Shown: piece after piece, positions 45,124 through 55,002 of the stretch
Numbering within the stretch: position 1 is the stretch's first letter
How the letters are laid out: each line of letters starts with the position of its first letter
Source of the DNA: Vreelandella populi
GTDB taxonomy: Bacteria > Pseudomonadota > Gammaproteobacteria > Pseudomonadales > Halomonadaceae
Length of the DNA: 64,000 nt
Assembly: GCF_003989825.1 (NCBI RefSeq)
Contig: NZ_RZHE01000015.1
Location: 434,001-498,000 of the forward strand
Direction of reading: 5' to 3'
Position numbers and translations under genes: made by a program
The notes under the pieces: model-generated
The model's input: the letters and a program-made list of their open reading frames with translations, nothing else
Databases searched by the model: none
Told to the model about the DNA's origin: nothing

Positions 45124-46506
45124 ATGCCTATCAGTGTCTTCGACCTTTTCAAGATTGGCGTCGGTCCATCCAGTTCGCATACGGTTGGCCCCATGATGGC
45201 AGCCTTCAAGTTTGTGACGGTTCTGCGCGATAGCCAAATGCTCGACCAGGTGAACCGCCTGGAAGTGCACCTCTATGGCTCACTTTCCGCCACGGGCATC
45301 GGCCATGGAACCGATCACGCCATTATCATGGGCTTGTTGGGCGAACGCCCCGACACCATCGACCCTTCGATTATCAACTCCTCGATTGCGGCATTGAAAG
45401 ATACCCGCTGCCTGTCGCTGGGGCGCCACAAAGATGTCACGTTTGACTGGCATCGGGACATTATCTTTCATGAAGAGAGCCTGCCCCACCACCCCAACGC
45501 CATGAAGCTTTGCGCCTTTGCCGAGGACGGCAGCCTATTGACCGCCAATACCTATTACTCGGTCGGTGGCGGCTTTGTGGTCGATCAGAACCAGGTGGAT
45601 GCCAAGCTTGAAGATATGGATACGGCGGATCTCCCCTTCGACTTCAACAGCGCTGAAGAGCTTCTGGCCATTTGCAAGCGCGAAAACATGAGCATCAGCC
45701 GCCTGATGATGGAAAACGAGAAAACATGGCGCCCGGAAGAAGAGGTCAGAAGCGAGCTTTGGCGCATTTGGCAGGTCATGTGTGAGTGCATCGATAACGG
45801 GCTAACCCATGAAGGCGTTCTACCTGGTGGCCTTAACGTCAAACGTCGCGCAAGACAGCTGCATCAGCGCTTGCAGGCGGCTGAGCAGAACGACTGCCTG
45901 ATTGCCACGACCTTCTCCGCCATGGAGTGGGTGAATATCTTTGCGCTCGCCGTGAACGAAGAGAATGCCGCGGGCGGACGCATGGTAACAGCCCCAACCA
46001 ATGGAGCCGCGGGCATTATTCCCGCCGTGCTGCACTACTATATGAAGTTTCAGGCGGGCGCCAGCGAGCGCAACGTAGTGGATTTCCTGCTGGCCGCTGG
46101 CGCGATCGGCATTTTGTGCAAGAAAAACGCCTCCATTTCCGGCGCTGAAGTGGGCTGCCAAGGTGAAGTGGGCTCGGCGTGTGCCATGGCCGCCGCGGGC
46201 TTGGCCGAGGTCATGGGCGCCACGCCTGAGCAGGTGGAAAACGCCGCCGAGATCGGCCTTGAGCACAATCTCGGGCTGACCTGCGACCCGGTGGGTGGGC
46301 TCGTTCAGGTGCCCTGCATCGAGCGCAACGCCATTGCCACCATCAAGGCGATCAACGCGGCGCAAATGGCCCTGCGAGGCGACGGCACCCACTTTATCTC
46401 TTTAGACAAAGTAATCCGCACCATGCGCGACACCGGCAAAGACATGCTGGACAAGTATAAGGAAACGTCCAAGGGCGGGCTGGCGGTTAATGCAATTGAG
46501 TGTTAG
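45124..46506 (+). CDS. sdaA: L-serine ammonia-lyase (iron-sulfur type)
   Basis: A 460-residue single-chain L-serine deaminase with the beta domain (1 to about 150; [11 protein letters not shown] near 14-24) and alpha domain ([21 protein letters not shown] (21 residues, quoted in part as [16 protein letters not shown]), [19 protein letters not shown]). The cysteines in these segments are the 4Fe-4S ligands. It turns serine from GlyA into pyruvate and ammonia, the last step of betaine use. It is 151 bases from purU and may have its own promoter. Confidence 0.94.
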   Translation: MPISVFDLFKIGVGPSSSHTVGPMMAAFKFVTVLRDSQMLDQVNRLEVHLYGSLSATGIGHGTDHAIIMGLLGERPDTIDPSIINSSIAALKDTRCLSLGRHKDVTFDWHRDIIFHEESLPHHPNAMKLCAFAEDGSLLTANTYYSVGGGFVVDQNQVDAKLEDMDTADLPFDFNSAEELLAICKRENMSISRLMMENEKTWRPEEEVRSELWRIWQVMCECIDNGLTHEGVLPGGLNVKRRARQLHQRLQAAEQNDCLIATTFSAMEWVNIFALAVNEENAAGGRMVTAPTNGAAGIIPAVLHYYMKFQAGASERNVVDFLLAAGAIGILCKKNASISGAEVGCQGEVGSACAMAAAGLAEVMGATPEQVENAAEIGLEHNLGLTCDPVGGLVQVPCIERNAIATIKAINAAQMALRGDGTHFISLDKVIRTMRDTGKDMLDKYKETSKGGLAVNAIEC

Positions 46507-46547
46507 GGCAACGCTTTAGCACCAGCGTTTCTCTTCATTATCTCTCC

Positions 46548-46576
46548 ATAAAGCCCAGGCAAAGTCTGGGCTTTAT
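46548..46576 (+). terminator. Probable terminator of sdaA
   Basis: Perfect 11-bp stem ATAAAGCCCAG / CTGGGCTTTAT with GCAAAGT loop, 42 bases after the sdaA stop. The T-rich part is within the stem end (CTTTAT), which also allows minus-strand function. Confidence 0.65.
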
Positions 46577-46787
46577 GCTACTGGCGTTTTAAAAAGATGA
46601 GTGCTCATGTATGCACCTATCAGTCAGACCACCAAGACACAGACTAAAATCCTTGATATTAGCAGCTTAACTATTACGCTATTATGTCAAGGTTCCTGGA
46701 TTTTCTACCTCACAAAGCCCTCTTTGGCACTTTGCCGTCTCGGCGCTACCCAGGCCAGCACCATCAGGTTATTCGTAAGGTCCCACC

Positions 46788-47489
46788 ATGCTAAAAAAGC
46801 TACAGCGCTTTTGCTTCTCTCAACAGTCTTGCTGGTATCTGGTGCATCGTGATCAGGCGGCCCCTTCTTTAAGCCTGGAGGGTCTGGAGCCGCTGCCGGA
46901 ACTTGATCGTCGAAGCAGCAGCAACTTCTATTTTCAGGCGCAAACCAGCACGCTTTTTAAACTGGTGCGCGATAAATATTCGCCTAAAGAAGATTTCTGG
47001 CGCTGGCTAGGGCGCGATATTATTTCCAAGCGCCTGACCGGCTCGTATGACGCGTACAAGGAGTTCACCAGCCGCCGTATCCTCGAAAGGCTAGGGCAGA
47101 ACACGGTAGCGGTTCGCTGTTATGGTGTGGCGCTCAACTTTTTGAACCCGCTGGGATCGCTTTACGCGATGGAGCGGCTGGATAACTGCGTGACCGGGAA
47201 CATTCATTTTGAAGGACTGGACGAAGCGCATCGTTCAGCCTTTATCGACACCTTGAGCGCACAGGTGATCGAACTGGCCAAGGCCGGCTATTACCATCGC
47301 GACCTGCACCTGGACAATCTGCTGGTGGATCAGCAGCAACGCCTCATCTGGATCGACACCCACATCAAGGCGCTCCCTTCGTCCGCCAAGAAACGCGGGG
47401 CGCTTCTGGATAACATGCTGACCAATAGCCGTATCAATAGCGAGGCCTATCGCACCCAGCTACGCGCCCGGCTGGCACCCTATTTTTAA
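46788..47489 (+). CDS. WaaP/Kdo-kinase-like lipopolysaccharide kinase family protein
   Basis: A 233-residue protein with the small-kinase motifs HRDLHLDNLLV (catalytic His-Arg-Asp and metal Asn, near 179-189) and LIWIDTHI (metal-binding Asp). These match the RIO-like WaaP/InaA group that phosphorylates sugars of the LPS core. No glycosyltransferase genes are nearby, so the acceptor is unknown. The first 40 residues lack a clear Gly-rich loop, as is common in this group. Confidence 0.75.
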   Translation: MLKKLQRFCFSQQSCWYLVHRDQAAPSLSLEGLEPLPELDRRSSSNFYFQAQTSTLFKLVRDKYSPKEDFWRWLGRDIISKRLTGSYDAYKEFTSRRILERLGQNTVAVRCYGVALNFLNPLGSLYAMERLDNCVTGNIHFEGLDEAHRSAFIDTLSAQVIELAKAGYYHRDLHLDNLLVDQQQRLIWIDTHIKALPSSAKKRGALLDNMLTNSRINSEAYRTQLRARLAPYF

Positions 47490-47503
47490 CCTAACCCTGC
47501 GGT

Positions 47504-47671
47504 TTAGCGCTTAATCTGGCATTGCCAGTAACGCTTTCCAAAGCGTTCAGGCTCCTCGACGGAAGGTACATGCCATACGCCGTCAAACACTTCCAGCGGG
47601 GCACCGTTGAGCTTCTCCGAAAGCGTCTCTAAAGTGGCAGGCCGTAAACGCCCAAGCTGATACCTGAGCAT
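47504..47671 (-). pseudogene. Remnant of a second pcaD (3-oxoadipate enol-lactonase) gene
   Basis: This 55-codon minus-strand frame, nine bases after the pobA stop, encodes PATLETLSEKLNGAPLEV and then FDGVWHVPSVEEP. By hand alignment 25 of 31 residues equal the C-terminal lactonase part of the intact pcaDC gene at 61287-62456 (PATLEALSAELDGAPLEV, FDGVGHVPSVEAP), including the catalytic His. Everything before PATLE, with the nucleophile Ser, is missing, and the tail after it is unrelated. It is therefore a truncated gene copy, left by duplication or by loss of an older pobA-pcaD arrangement. Confidence 0.8.
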
Positions 47672-47680
47672 GGTTTTATG

Positions 47681-48892
<1,212 letters not shown>

Positions 48893-48894
48893 TT

Positions 48895-48913
48895 AAATAC
48901 ATGACTTGTATTT
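48895..48913. promoter_or_regulatory. Inverted repeat in the pobA-pobR spacer
   Basis: AAATACA-TGACT-TGTATTT, perfect 7-bp arms, 30 bases upstream of pobA. Position suits an operator controlling pobA. Binding by the adjacent regulator is inference. Confidence 0.45.
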
Positions 48914-49015
48914 TTCAATGAAACGGAAGACATAATAAGGCAGTATACAAACTACTATTTGGACTTTTCAGGTATTATTACTCAACCTTAGTCGCATATT
49001 TAAAGGGAGCAGGCG

Positions 49016-49912
49016 ATGCTATCAAGCACCGCGATTCCGGTGTTTAAACTCTACGGCGAGACGCAGCACTGGCCAACGCCGGATCTCCTTCACTGTGAGT
49101 CAATCCCGGAGCGTAGCCGTCTGCATGACTGGCGTATTCGTCCGCATAGGCATGCCGATCTCGTGCATATTCTGTTGATTAGCCGAGGCAGCGTTGAGCT
49201 AGAGCTGGAAGGCACTAGCCACCATCTGGAGAGTGCGTCGGTCATTATTGTGCCGGCAATGACCATTCATGGCTTCCGTTTTTCACCCGATGTGGATGGA
49301 CACATTATTACGCTCGCAAAACCACTGGCGGATCACCTGCATGGCACGTTGGATAATGGAAGGATATTGAAAAAAGCCGGTTTTTATCGGCTCGCCTCGG
49401 CTAATAGCGCAGCCCGGATTGCCACACTGGTTGACCAAGTCGATCAGGAGTATCGGCAACCCGCCGCTGGCCGCAAGCAGCTTCTGGATGTCTTGGCCCG
49501 AGCGCTTACCATTGAGCTTGAGCGCTTGGTGGTTCCTGCCAAAGCAAGTCTCAAGCGTCTAGGGCCACAACGGCGCGAGAAAGGGCAGCAGCATTTCGAT
49601 TACTTTCAAAAACTAATCGAAAAAGCCTATCGAGAACAGCCAAGTATTGAAGCATTAGCCAAAGAGGTAGGTATTAGCAGTGCTCATCTAAACTTGCTAT
49701 GTCGCAAGATTGCGGGCCGCAGTGCACTGGAACTTCTTCATGAACGTCTTTTGCTCGAAGCCAAGCGTCAACTGACTTATACCAACATGACAATTGCTCA
49801 AGTAGCTGATAGCTTGGGTTTTTCTGAACCAGCCTATTTTACTCGTTTCTTTAAGCGCAATACCCAGCTGGCGCCGCGTGAATTTCGCCAACGCCAGCTA
49901 GGTAGCGAGTAG
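49016..49912 (+). CDS. pobR: AraC-family regulator, probably PobR/PobC type
   Basis: The 298-residue protein has an N-terminal cupin sensor domain (RPHRHADLVHILLISRGSVE, 20 residues) and a C-terminal AraC domain with two helix-turn-helices (IEALAKEVGISSAHLNLLCR, IAQVADSLGFSEPAYFTRFF). AraC/XylS proteins of this layout next to pobA activate it in response to 4-hydroxybenzoate in pseudomonads. Its start follows AAAGGGAGC at a normal distance. The gene is somewhat lower in GC than its neighbours. The effector is an inference from position. Confidence 0.78.
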   Translation: MLSSTAIPVFKLYGETQHWPTPDLLHCESIPERSRLHDWRIRPHRHADLVHILLISRGSVELELEGTSHHLESASVIIVPAMTIHGFRFSPDVDGHIITLAKPLADHLHGTLDNGRILKKAGFYRLASANSAARIATLVDQVDQEYRQPAAGRKQLLDVLARALTIELERLVVPAKASLKRLGPQRREKGQQHFDYFQKLIEKAYREQPSIEALAKEVGISSAHLNLLCRKIAGRSALELLHERLLLEAKRQLTYTNMTIAQVADSLGFSEPAYFTRFFKRNTQLAPREFRQRQLGSE

Positions 49913-49945
49913 ACGCGTCACGACACGCTCCCACTCTGTTCATAC

Positions 49946-51235
49946 TTAAAGCAAGAAGAACGTGCTGAGTACAGGAAACGCTATCAGCAGCGCCAAGCGA
50001 ATGAAATCGGCGACGATAAAGGGCGCCACGCCTTTAAATATCTCACCGAGCCCAACGTGTGGTGCCATGGCCTTGATGACAAACACATTCATACCCACCG
50101 GTGGCGTAATCAACCCGAGCTCGACCGTTAAGACCGTAATAATGCCGAACCAGATCGGGTCGATTCCCAACGCCTGAATAATGGGATAGACGACCGGTAC
50201 GGTAATCACCAGCATCGCTATCGAGTCCATGAACATGCCAAGGATAAAATAGAGCAGCAGGATGCATAGCACGATGACGATAGGCGTCATCTCTGTTCCA
50301 TACAAGAAGTCGCTAATCGAAAAAGAGATACGCGATACAGAAATAAAGTAGCCAAGCGTTTCAGCGCCTACCAGCATGAAAAAGACGACAGCAGAAAGCG
50401 CCAACGTTTCCTGAACGCTTCGCCATAAGCCTACCCAGCGCATACCCTTGAATAGTGCATAGAGCAGCGTGGCGAAAGCCCCGACACTTGCCCCCTCCGT
50501 CGGCGTGAAAAGACCAAAGTAGATGCCCAGTATCATCACCAGGAAAACGGCAAAGAAGGGAATCAGCCCCGATATGGAGCCCACTTTGGCTCGCCACGAA
50601 GTAGGCTCACCTGCCACCGCCAGCGAGGGACGCAACCGCATGACAACGGTTACCGTCAGCGCATACATGACAAGCCCCATCAACCCCGGAATTAAGCCCG
50701 CCATGAACATGTCGCCCACTGATTGCTCAGTGAGTATGGCGTAGATTAGCAGGGCAATACTGGGGGGGATCATGATGCCTAACGTGCCGCCAGCGGCCAG
50801 CGCACCGGTGGCCAGGCCACGGTTGTAGCCATAGCGCTCCATTTCGGGAAGCGCTACACGCGTCATGGTGCTGGCTGTCGCCAGCGAGGAGCCTGAAATC
50901 GCCGAAAAGACGCCGCACGAGCCTACTGCCGCAATAGCCAAGCCACCTTTCCATCCACCACAGATGGTGCGCGTGGCATCAAAAAGCTTACCCGCCATGC
51001 CCGAGTGCGCTGCCAGCACCCCCATCAGGATGAACATAGGTACAGCGCTGAAACTGTAATTGGAAAGCACCTCGATAGGTACCGTTTTTAACTGGGCAAT
51101 AGCAGCGCCCCAACTGATCACCCAGGCAAAGCCACCCACACCAATCAATAGCATGGTCAGAGCAACGGGTACGCGCAGTACCATTAGAACCAACAGCAAA
51201 CCGAGGCCTATGGCCCCTATCATTTCACTCCCCAT
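49946..51235 (-). CDS. TRAP transporter large permease (DctM), aromatic acid cluster
   Basis: A DctM-family permease of 429 residues from ATG 51235 (GAGAGG six bases upstream); an ATG at 51223 giving MIGAIGL is almost as good. Family features include NYSFSAVPMFILMGVLA near 67-83, FSAISGSSLATASTM, GTLGIMIPPSIALLIYAI and GLFTPTEGASVGAFA. It overlaps the small permease gene. With DctQ and DctP it forms a complete transporter between pobA and vanAB, so aromatic acids such as vanillate or 4-hydroxybenzoate are reasonable substrates (inference). Confidence 0.88.
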   Translation of the reverse strand: MGSEMIGAIGLGLLLVLMVLRVPVALTMLLIGVGGFAWVISWGAAIAQLKTVPIEVLSNYSFSAVPMFILMGVLAAHSGMAGKLFDATRTICGGWKGGLAIAAVGSCGVFSAISGSSLATASTMTRVALPEMERYGYNRGLATGALAAGGTLGIMIPPSIALLIYAILTEQSVGDMFMAGLIPGLMGLVMYALTVTVVMRLRPSLAVAGEPTSWRAKVGSISGLIPFFAVFLVMILGIYFGLFTPTEGASVGAFATLLYALFKGMRWVGLWRSVQETLALSAVVFFMLVGAETLGYFISVSRISFSISDFLYGTEMTPIVIVLCILLLYFILGMFMDSIAMLVITVPVVYPIIQALGIDPIWFGIITVLTVELGLITPPVGMNVFVIKAMAPHVGLGEIFKGVAPFIVADFIRLALLIAFPVLSTFFLL

Positions 51236-51752
51236 TGGAAACCTCTCCTTCAACGCCAAACAGCGCTCCCAAAAGGGCGTGCAGCGCGCTTCGCACGCCT
51301 AACAGCAAGCTAAGTACTGCCGCGGCGTAATAGATTGGACCCATCGGTAAGCGCAAATCCTGGGTAACCTCGCCATGGCGTGAAGCTGCCGCCGCTGAAT
51401 CGAGAAGCCCTGTAAACAGCACCATACCTAACGCAGCAAAACCAATTAGATAAACACCGTGAAGCCGGTTTTTTATCCACTGAGGAAGGCTATGGGACAG
51501 TGCCTCCACAACCACCTGGCTCTTTTCCACGTTGGCGGCCATAGCGGCCAGCAATGAACAGAGCATCAAGTAACTCACCAGCTCCACGCTACCGCTCACG
51601 CGCAGAGCTATGGCGCCTTCCGTTAAACGATAAAGATAGCGCGTGCTCACATCCGCAATGGTTACTAATAAAAGCGCCACCAATGCCACACCCGCGACCC
51701 AGCGGCATAGTAAGGCCAGCCAATGGCTGGCCCTCTCTAGGTAGGTCTGCAT
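51225..51752 (-). CDS. TRAP transporter small permease (DctQ), aromatic acid cluster
   Basis: A 175-residue protein with four hydrophobic segments and the DctQ layout. Start is ATG 51752 with GGAG six bases before, three bases past the binding-protein stop; the preceding TTG is less likely. LRVSGSVELVSYLMLCSLLA and the KSQVVVEALSHSLPQW loop are where the family is best conserved. It pairs with the DctM protein encoded directly downstream. Confidence 0.86.
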   Translation of the reverse strand: MQTYLERASHWLALLCRWVAGVALVALLLVTIADVSTRYLYRLTEGAIALRVSGSVELVSYLMLCSLLAAMAANVEKSQVVVEALSHSLPQWIKNRLHGVYLIGFAALGMVLFTGLLDSAAAASRHGEVTQDLRLPMGPIYYAAAVLSLLLGVRSALHALLGALFGVEGEVSNGE

Positions 51753-51755
51753 CAA

Positions 51756-52787
51756 TTACTCCTGCGAACCGGCGCAAGAGGCGCTGGCTGCTAACGCCGC
51801 CTCATAGACCTCACGTGCCTGGCTCAAACCACGCCCTTCCAGCTCGCTGAGGTAGGTTTCAATACCTGCTTCCAGCGGGCCTTGCCAGTCAGGGTTCTCA
51901 AGCGGGTTTTCGATTTCACGAATGGTATGGCCCGCTTCAACGGCTTCCTGTTTACCTTCTACATCAAGACGGTCAAACACGGCGCCAGCTTTCTCGGCCC
52001 ACTTCATGCCAGAGTTGTTGTCGATTACCGCTTGTTGCTCGGGAGATAAGCGCTCATAGGTACGCTGATTCATCGTGGCAACAAACACTAGCGTATAAAA
52101 CGGCACTTCTGTGTGGTAGCTCACCAGCTCGTTGATACGAAAGCCCTTTAAACCTTCCCAGGGAAAGCTCAAACCATCAATAACGCCACGCTGCATGGCG
52201 GTATAAATATCTGGCGCTGGCATACCTACAGGGTTTGCACCCATGTTCTCCAACATTTGACCGGCAACCGCCGTGGGACGACGGATACGAAGTCCTTCCA
52301 GATCAGCAGGTGTTTGAACATCGGTACCAATAGTGTGAATGCCGCCAGGCCCGGTAGTGAACATGAAGAGTGGGCGTGTATCTTCGTACTCGGAATCTAA
52401 ATGGCCATCATCATAAAGACTTTGCAATACACAGGCACCTTGAGTGGCCGAGCTTGCCACACCGGGGAGTTCAACGATCTGGGAAAGTGGGAAACGCCCC
52501 GCCGTATAGCCCTGCGCCGTCGCACCGATATCGGCAATACCATTGGCAGCGGCTTCATAGATGGAGTCGGGTTTGGCGAGCGTACCCGATGGGAACATCT
52601 GTACTGTCAGTTCACCACCAGACTCTTCGGCGATCGTATCGGCCCAGACCTGTAAAATGTCTTCGTTGACACCTGATGCGCCCGGCCAGAAGTGGGCCAT
52701 ACGCAAGGTCGTCGAAGCCTGAGCTGCACTCATCGATAGACCTGCAATGGCGGCTGCCAATACACACTGAGTTAATTTCGTTTTCAT
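51756..52787 (-). CDS. TRAP transporter substrate-binding protein (DctP), aromatic acid cluster
   Basis: A 343-residue periplasmic binding protein with a Sec signal (cleavage near AQA-S at 24) and the TRAP family sequence: TTLRMAHFWPG, GYTAGRFPLSQIVELPG near 93-109, and LEGLRIRRPTAVAG with the Arg that binds the substrate carboxylate. MPAPDIYTAMQRGVIDGLSF (20) is typical. It is clearly paralogous to the second binding protein after vanAB. An inverted repeat is 39 bases upstream of its ATG. Confidence 0.9.
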   Translation of the reverse strand: MKTKLTQCVLAAAIAGLSMSAAQASTTLRMAHFWPGASGVNEDILQVWADTIAEESGGELTVQMFPSGTLAKPDSIYEAAANGIADIGATAQGYTAGRFPLSQIVELPGVASSATQGACVLQSLYDDGHLDSEYEDTRPLFMFTTGPGGIHTIGTDVQTPADLEGLRIRRPTAVAGQMLENMGANPVGMPAPDIYTAMQRGVIDGLSFPWEGLKGFRINELVSYHTEVPFYTLVFVATMNQRTYERLSPEQQAVIDNNSGMKWAEKAGAVFDRLDVEGKQEAVEAGHTIREIENPLENPDWQGPLEAGIETYLSELEGRGLSQAREVYEAALAASASCAGSQE

Positions 52788-53126
52788 GGGGAAGACTCCG
52801 AGCCTTGAGCATGCGTTGTTCGCATAACGAATATTAGTTCGTTTTTACTGAGGCAACCTTAATCCACTAACCGCCATAGAGCTAATCGACCTTGGTCTAC
52901 ATCATCCCCCTTTATGACTTTTCAGCCCGTATTTAATATGAACTGGCAATTTAGGGAGCTTAAAAAGCCAACAAGGCGTTAATCACACTCCCAATCGATA
53001 CTTGTACACTCAAGCAATTAAGTAGCTGCATCAATCATTGAGTAATAAGTAGCTATTGATTTTTTTATTACTCAAGAAGGCTAATTAAAAATTAATTTTG
53101 ATTTTATGCGATATAAAACATCGTTA
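52788..53126. other. Intergenic region between the TRAP operon and vanR
   Basis: This AT-rich 339-base spacer serves as the TRAP operon promoter region and the 3' end of vanR. AACGAATATTAGTTCGTT (52826-52843) has perfect 6-bp arms, and CTTG-TACACT-CAAG (53001-53014) is a weaker inverted repeat. No gene or RNA is evident. Confidence 0.5.
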
Positions 53127-53792
53127 TCAAAGCAGTTCCGAGTAGCGGATTCCAATTAGAGCATGCTCGCGCATCAACATCTCTACACGCGCCCCTTCAC
53201 CATTTACAAGCGATTGAAAAATAAGCTCATGATGGAGTTGAGCAAGTTGAAGCTTGCGATATTCATGCGAGAGCTTACCTTTATCAATTACGATGGAAGC
53301 CGCCGCCGCAAAGGGTAGATGGTTATTGCGTGAAATGGCATCGGCAATAACGCCGCTACCGGCCGAGCACACAATTAGCTCGTGAAAATTCCAGTTAAGC
53401 TCTATCCAGCGTTGAATATCCTCTTCAACCAGGTGCCCCTTATCAAGCACTTCCCTGCCCTTCTGGATCCAAAAATCAAACTCCTCACGCTGCTGGCTAG
53501 ACATGCCATGTTCCGCCAAACGCCGTGCGGCGAGGCCCTCAAGCACTCCACGCACCTCCACAGCACAGTGCACATCCGCATCGGTAAATTCACGTACCAT
53601 AAAGCCACGCTTGCCAGCACGCTTGAGCAACCCTTCCTGCTCAAGCGTACGGAATGCCAGGCGCACTGGCGTTCTTGAGATTCCCAGCTGCTCTGCGACG
53701 GCCTCTTCACCTAACCGCTCCCCTTGGGGATAGTGACCATCCTCAATCAACTTGCGTAGTTGGCTGGCAACGCTTTGATTGCTGCTACTCAT
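53127..53792 (-). CDS. vanR: GntR/FCD-family regulator, probable VanR
   Basis: From ATG 53792 the 221-residue protein has an N-terminal winged helix (ERLGEEAVAEQLGISRTPVR, 20) and an FCD effector domain with the His/Asp metal-type residues of the family. It is divergent from vanAB, and the vanA promoter has a palindrome that differs from the Caulobacter VanR operator at only the two outer bases. VanR represses vanAB and is released by vanillate. An earlier start at 53834 would add 14 residues before MSSSNQS, but has no better ribosome site. Confidence 0.85.
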   Translation of the reverse strand: MSSSNQSVASQLRKLIEDGHYPQGERLGEEAVAEQLGISRTPVRLAFRTLEQEGLLKRAGKRGFMVREFTDADVHCAVEVRGVLEGLAARRLAEHGMSSQQREEFDFWIQKGREVLDKGHLVEEDIQRWIELNWNFHELIVCSAGSGVIADAISRNNHLPFAAAASIVIDKGKLSHEYRKLQLAQLHHELIFQSLVNGEGARVEMLMREHALIGIRYSELL

Positions 53793-53855
53793 TCGTTTTC
53801 TCTCACTTTCATAACGCTTGGGATGTTCAACCAATCCCCTAAACCAAAGTCTAGG

Positions 53856-53885
53856 TTGACGATAAAAACCTCTATGGCCTTTACT
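53856..53885 (+). promoter_or_regulatory. Probable vanA promoter
   Basis: TTGACG (53856-53861), 18-bp spacer, TTTACT (53880-53885). The -10 box runs into the VanR-type palindrome, as expected for a repressed promoter. Confidence 0.5.
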
Positions 53886-53896
53886 TTGGATCCAAA
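53885..53896. promoter_or_regulatory. VanR-type operator upstream of vanA
   Basis: TTTGGATCCAAA is a perfect 12-bp palindrome; ten of twelve positions match ATTGGATCCAAT, the operator known for Caulobacter VanR. It overlaps the likely -10 box 42 bases before the vanA start. Confidence 0.75.
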
Positions 53897-53937
53897 ACTA
53901 ATAAAAACCAATAATTAATTCCAATAAGGAGTAACCC

Positions 53938-55002
53938 GTGACTCAGCAAGCCCCCTACCCATTAAACACGTGGTACGTTGCCTGTACTCCCGATGAACTT
54001 GACGATAAGCCACTGGGAAGAACTATTTGTAACAAGCAACTCGTTTTCTTCCGCGGTGACGCAGGCCGTGTCGCTGCCATGGAAGATTTCTGCCCCCACC
54101 GTGGAGCGCCGCTCTCCTTGGGTTTCGTGCGCGATGGCAAGCTGGTATGCGGCTACCATGGCCTTGAGATGAACTGCAGCGGCAAATGCGACAGCATGCC
54201 TGGCCAACGCGTTCGCGGCTTCCCCAGTGTGCAATCGTATCCGGTTGAGGAGCGCCATGGTTTTATCTGGATCTGGCCTGGCGATCCTGACAAAGCGGAT
54301 GCCAGTCTCATTCCCGAGCTTGAGTGGGCGAACAACCCTGACTGGGCGTATGGCGGCGGGCTCTACCATATTGAGTGCGAATATCGACTGATGATCGATA
54401 ATCTCATGGATTTGACCCATGAGACCTACGTCCATGCCTCAAGTATTGGGCAGCCGGAAATTGAGGAGGCCGCGCCCGATACCAAGGTAAATGGCGATGA
54501 AGTCATCACCAGCCGCCAAATGGAGAATATTCCTGCGCCGCCTTTCTGGCAGGCAGCGCTGCGCGGCAACGGTTTGGCCGACGACGTTCCGGTGGATCGC
54601 TGGCAGGTTTGTCGCTTCACCCCACCTAGCCATGTATTGATCGAAGTCGGCGTCGCGCATGCTGGCAACGGCGGCGCTGATGCGCCAGCAGACAAGAAAG
54701 CCTCAAGCGTGGTGGTGGATTTTATTACGCCTGAATCGGACACCTCCATCTGGTATTTCTGGGGCATGGCGCGCAATTTCAAACCCGAGGATCAGGCGCT
54801 GACGGATAAAATCCGCGAAGGTCAAGGCAAGATCTTCGAAGAGGATCTTGAAATGCTCGAAGCGCAGCAACGCAACCTGCTTCGCTACCCGGACCGTCAG
54901 CTGCTGAAGCTCAATATCGACGGCGGTGGCGTGCAGGCGCGCCGCATCATTGATCGCATCCTCACTGAGGAGCGCGAAGCGAAAGCGGAGGCCACCGCAT
55001 GA
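53938..55002 (+). CDS. vanA: Vanillate O-demethylase oxygenase subunit
   Basis: The 354-residue Rieske oxygenase removes the methyl ether of vanillate to give protocatechuate and formaldehyde. The Rieske centre is Cys52-x-His54 and Cys71-x2-His74; the mononuclear iron region is NLMDLTHETYVHASSIG with two His and a nearby Asp. GTG start at 53938 with AAGGAG eight bases upstream. The stop overlaps the vanB ATG (ATGA). Formaldehyde made here could be handled by the FdhA encoded in the betaine region. Confidence 0.94.
   Translation: MTQQAPYPLNTWYVACTPDELDDKPLGRTICNKQLVFFRGDAGRVAAMEDFCPHRGAPLSLGFVRDGKLVCGYHGLEMNCSGKCDSMPGQRVRGFPSVQSYPVEERHGFIWIWPGDPDKADASLIPELEWANNPDWAYGGGLYHIECEYRLMIDNLMDLTHETYVHASSIGQPEIEEAAPDTKVNGDEVITSRQMENIPAPPFWQAALRGNGLADDVPVDRWQVCRFTPPSHVLIEVGVAHAGNGGADAPADKKASSVVVDFITPESDTSIWYFWGMARNFKPEDQALTDKIREGQGKIFEEDLEMLEAQQRNLLRYPDRQLLKLNIDGGGVQARRIIDRILTEEREAKAEATA

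Noticed and set aside
46601-46852. An 83-codon frame between sdaA and the kinase gene
   Set aside because: It overlaps the start of the kinase gene, has no ribosome site and no domain pattern.
47504-47671. A real small protein gene after pobA
   Set aside because: Close match to the end of PcaD and lack of the catalytic N-terminal part make a truncated pseudogene the better reading.
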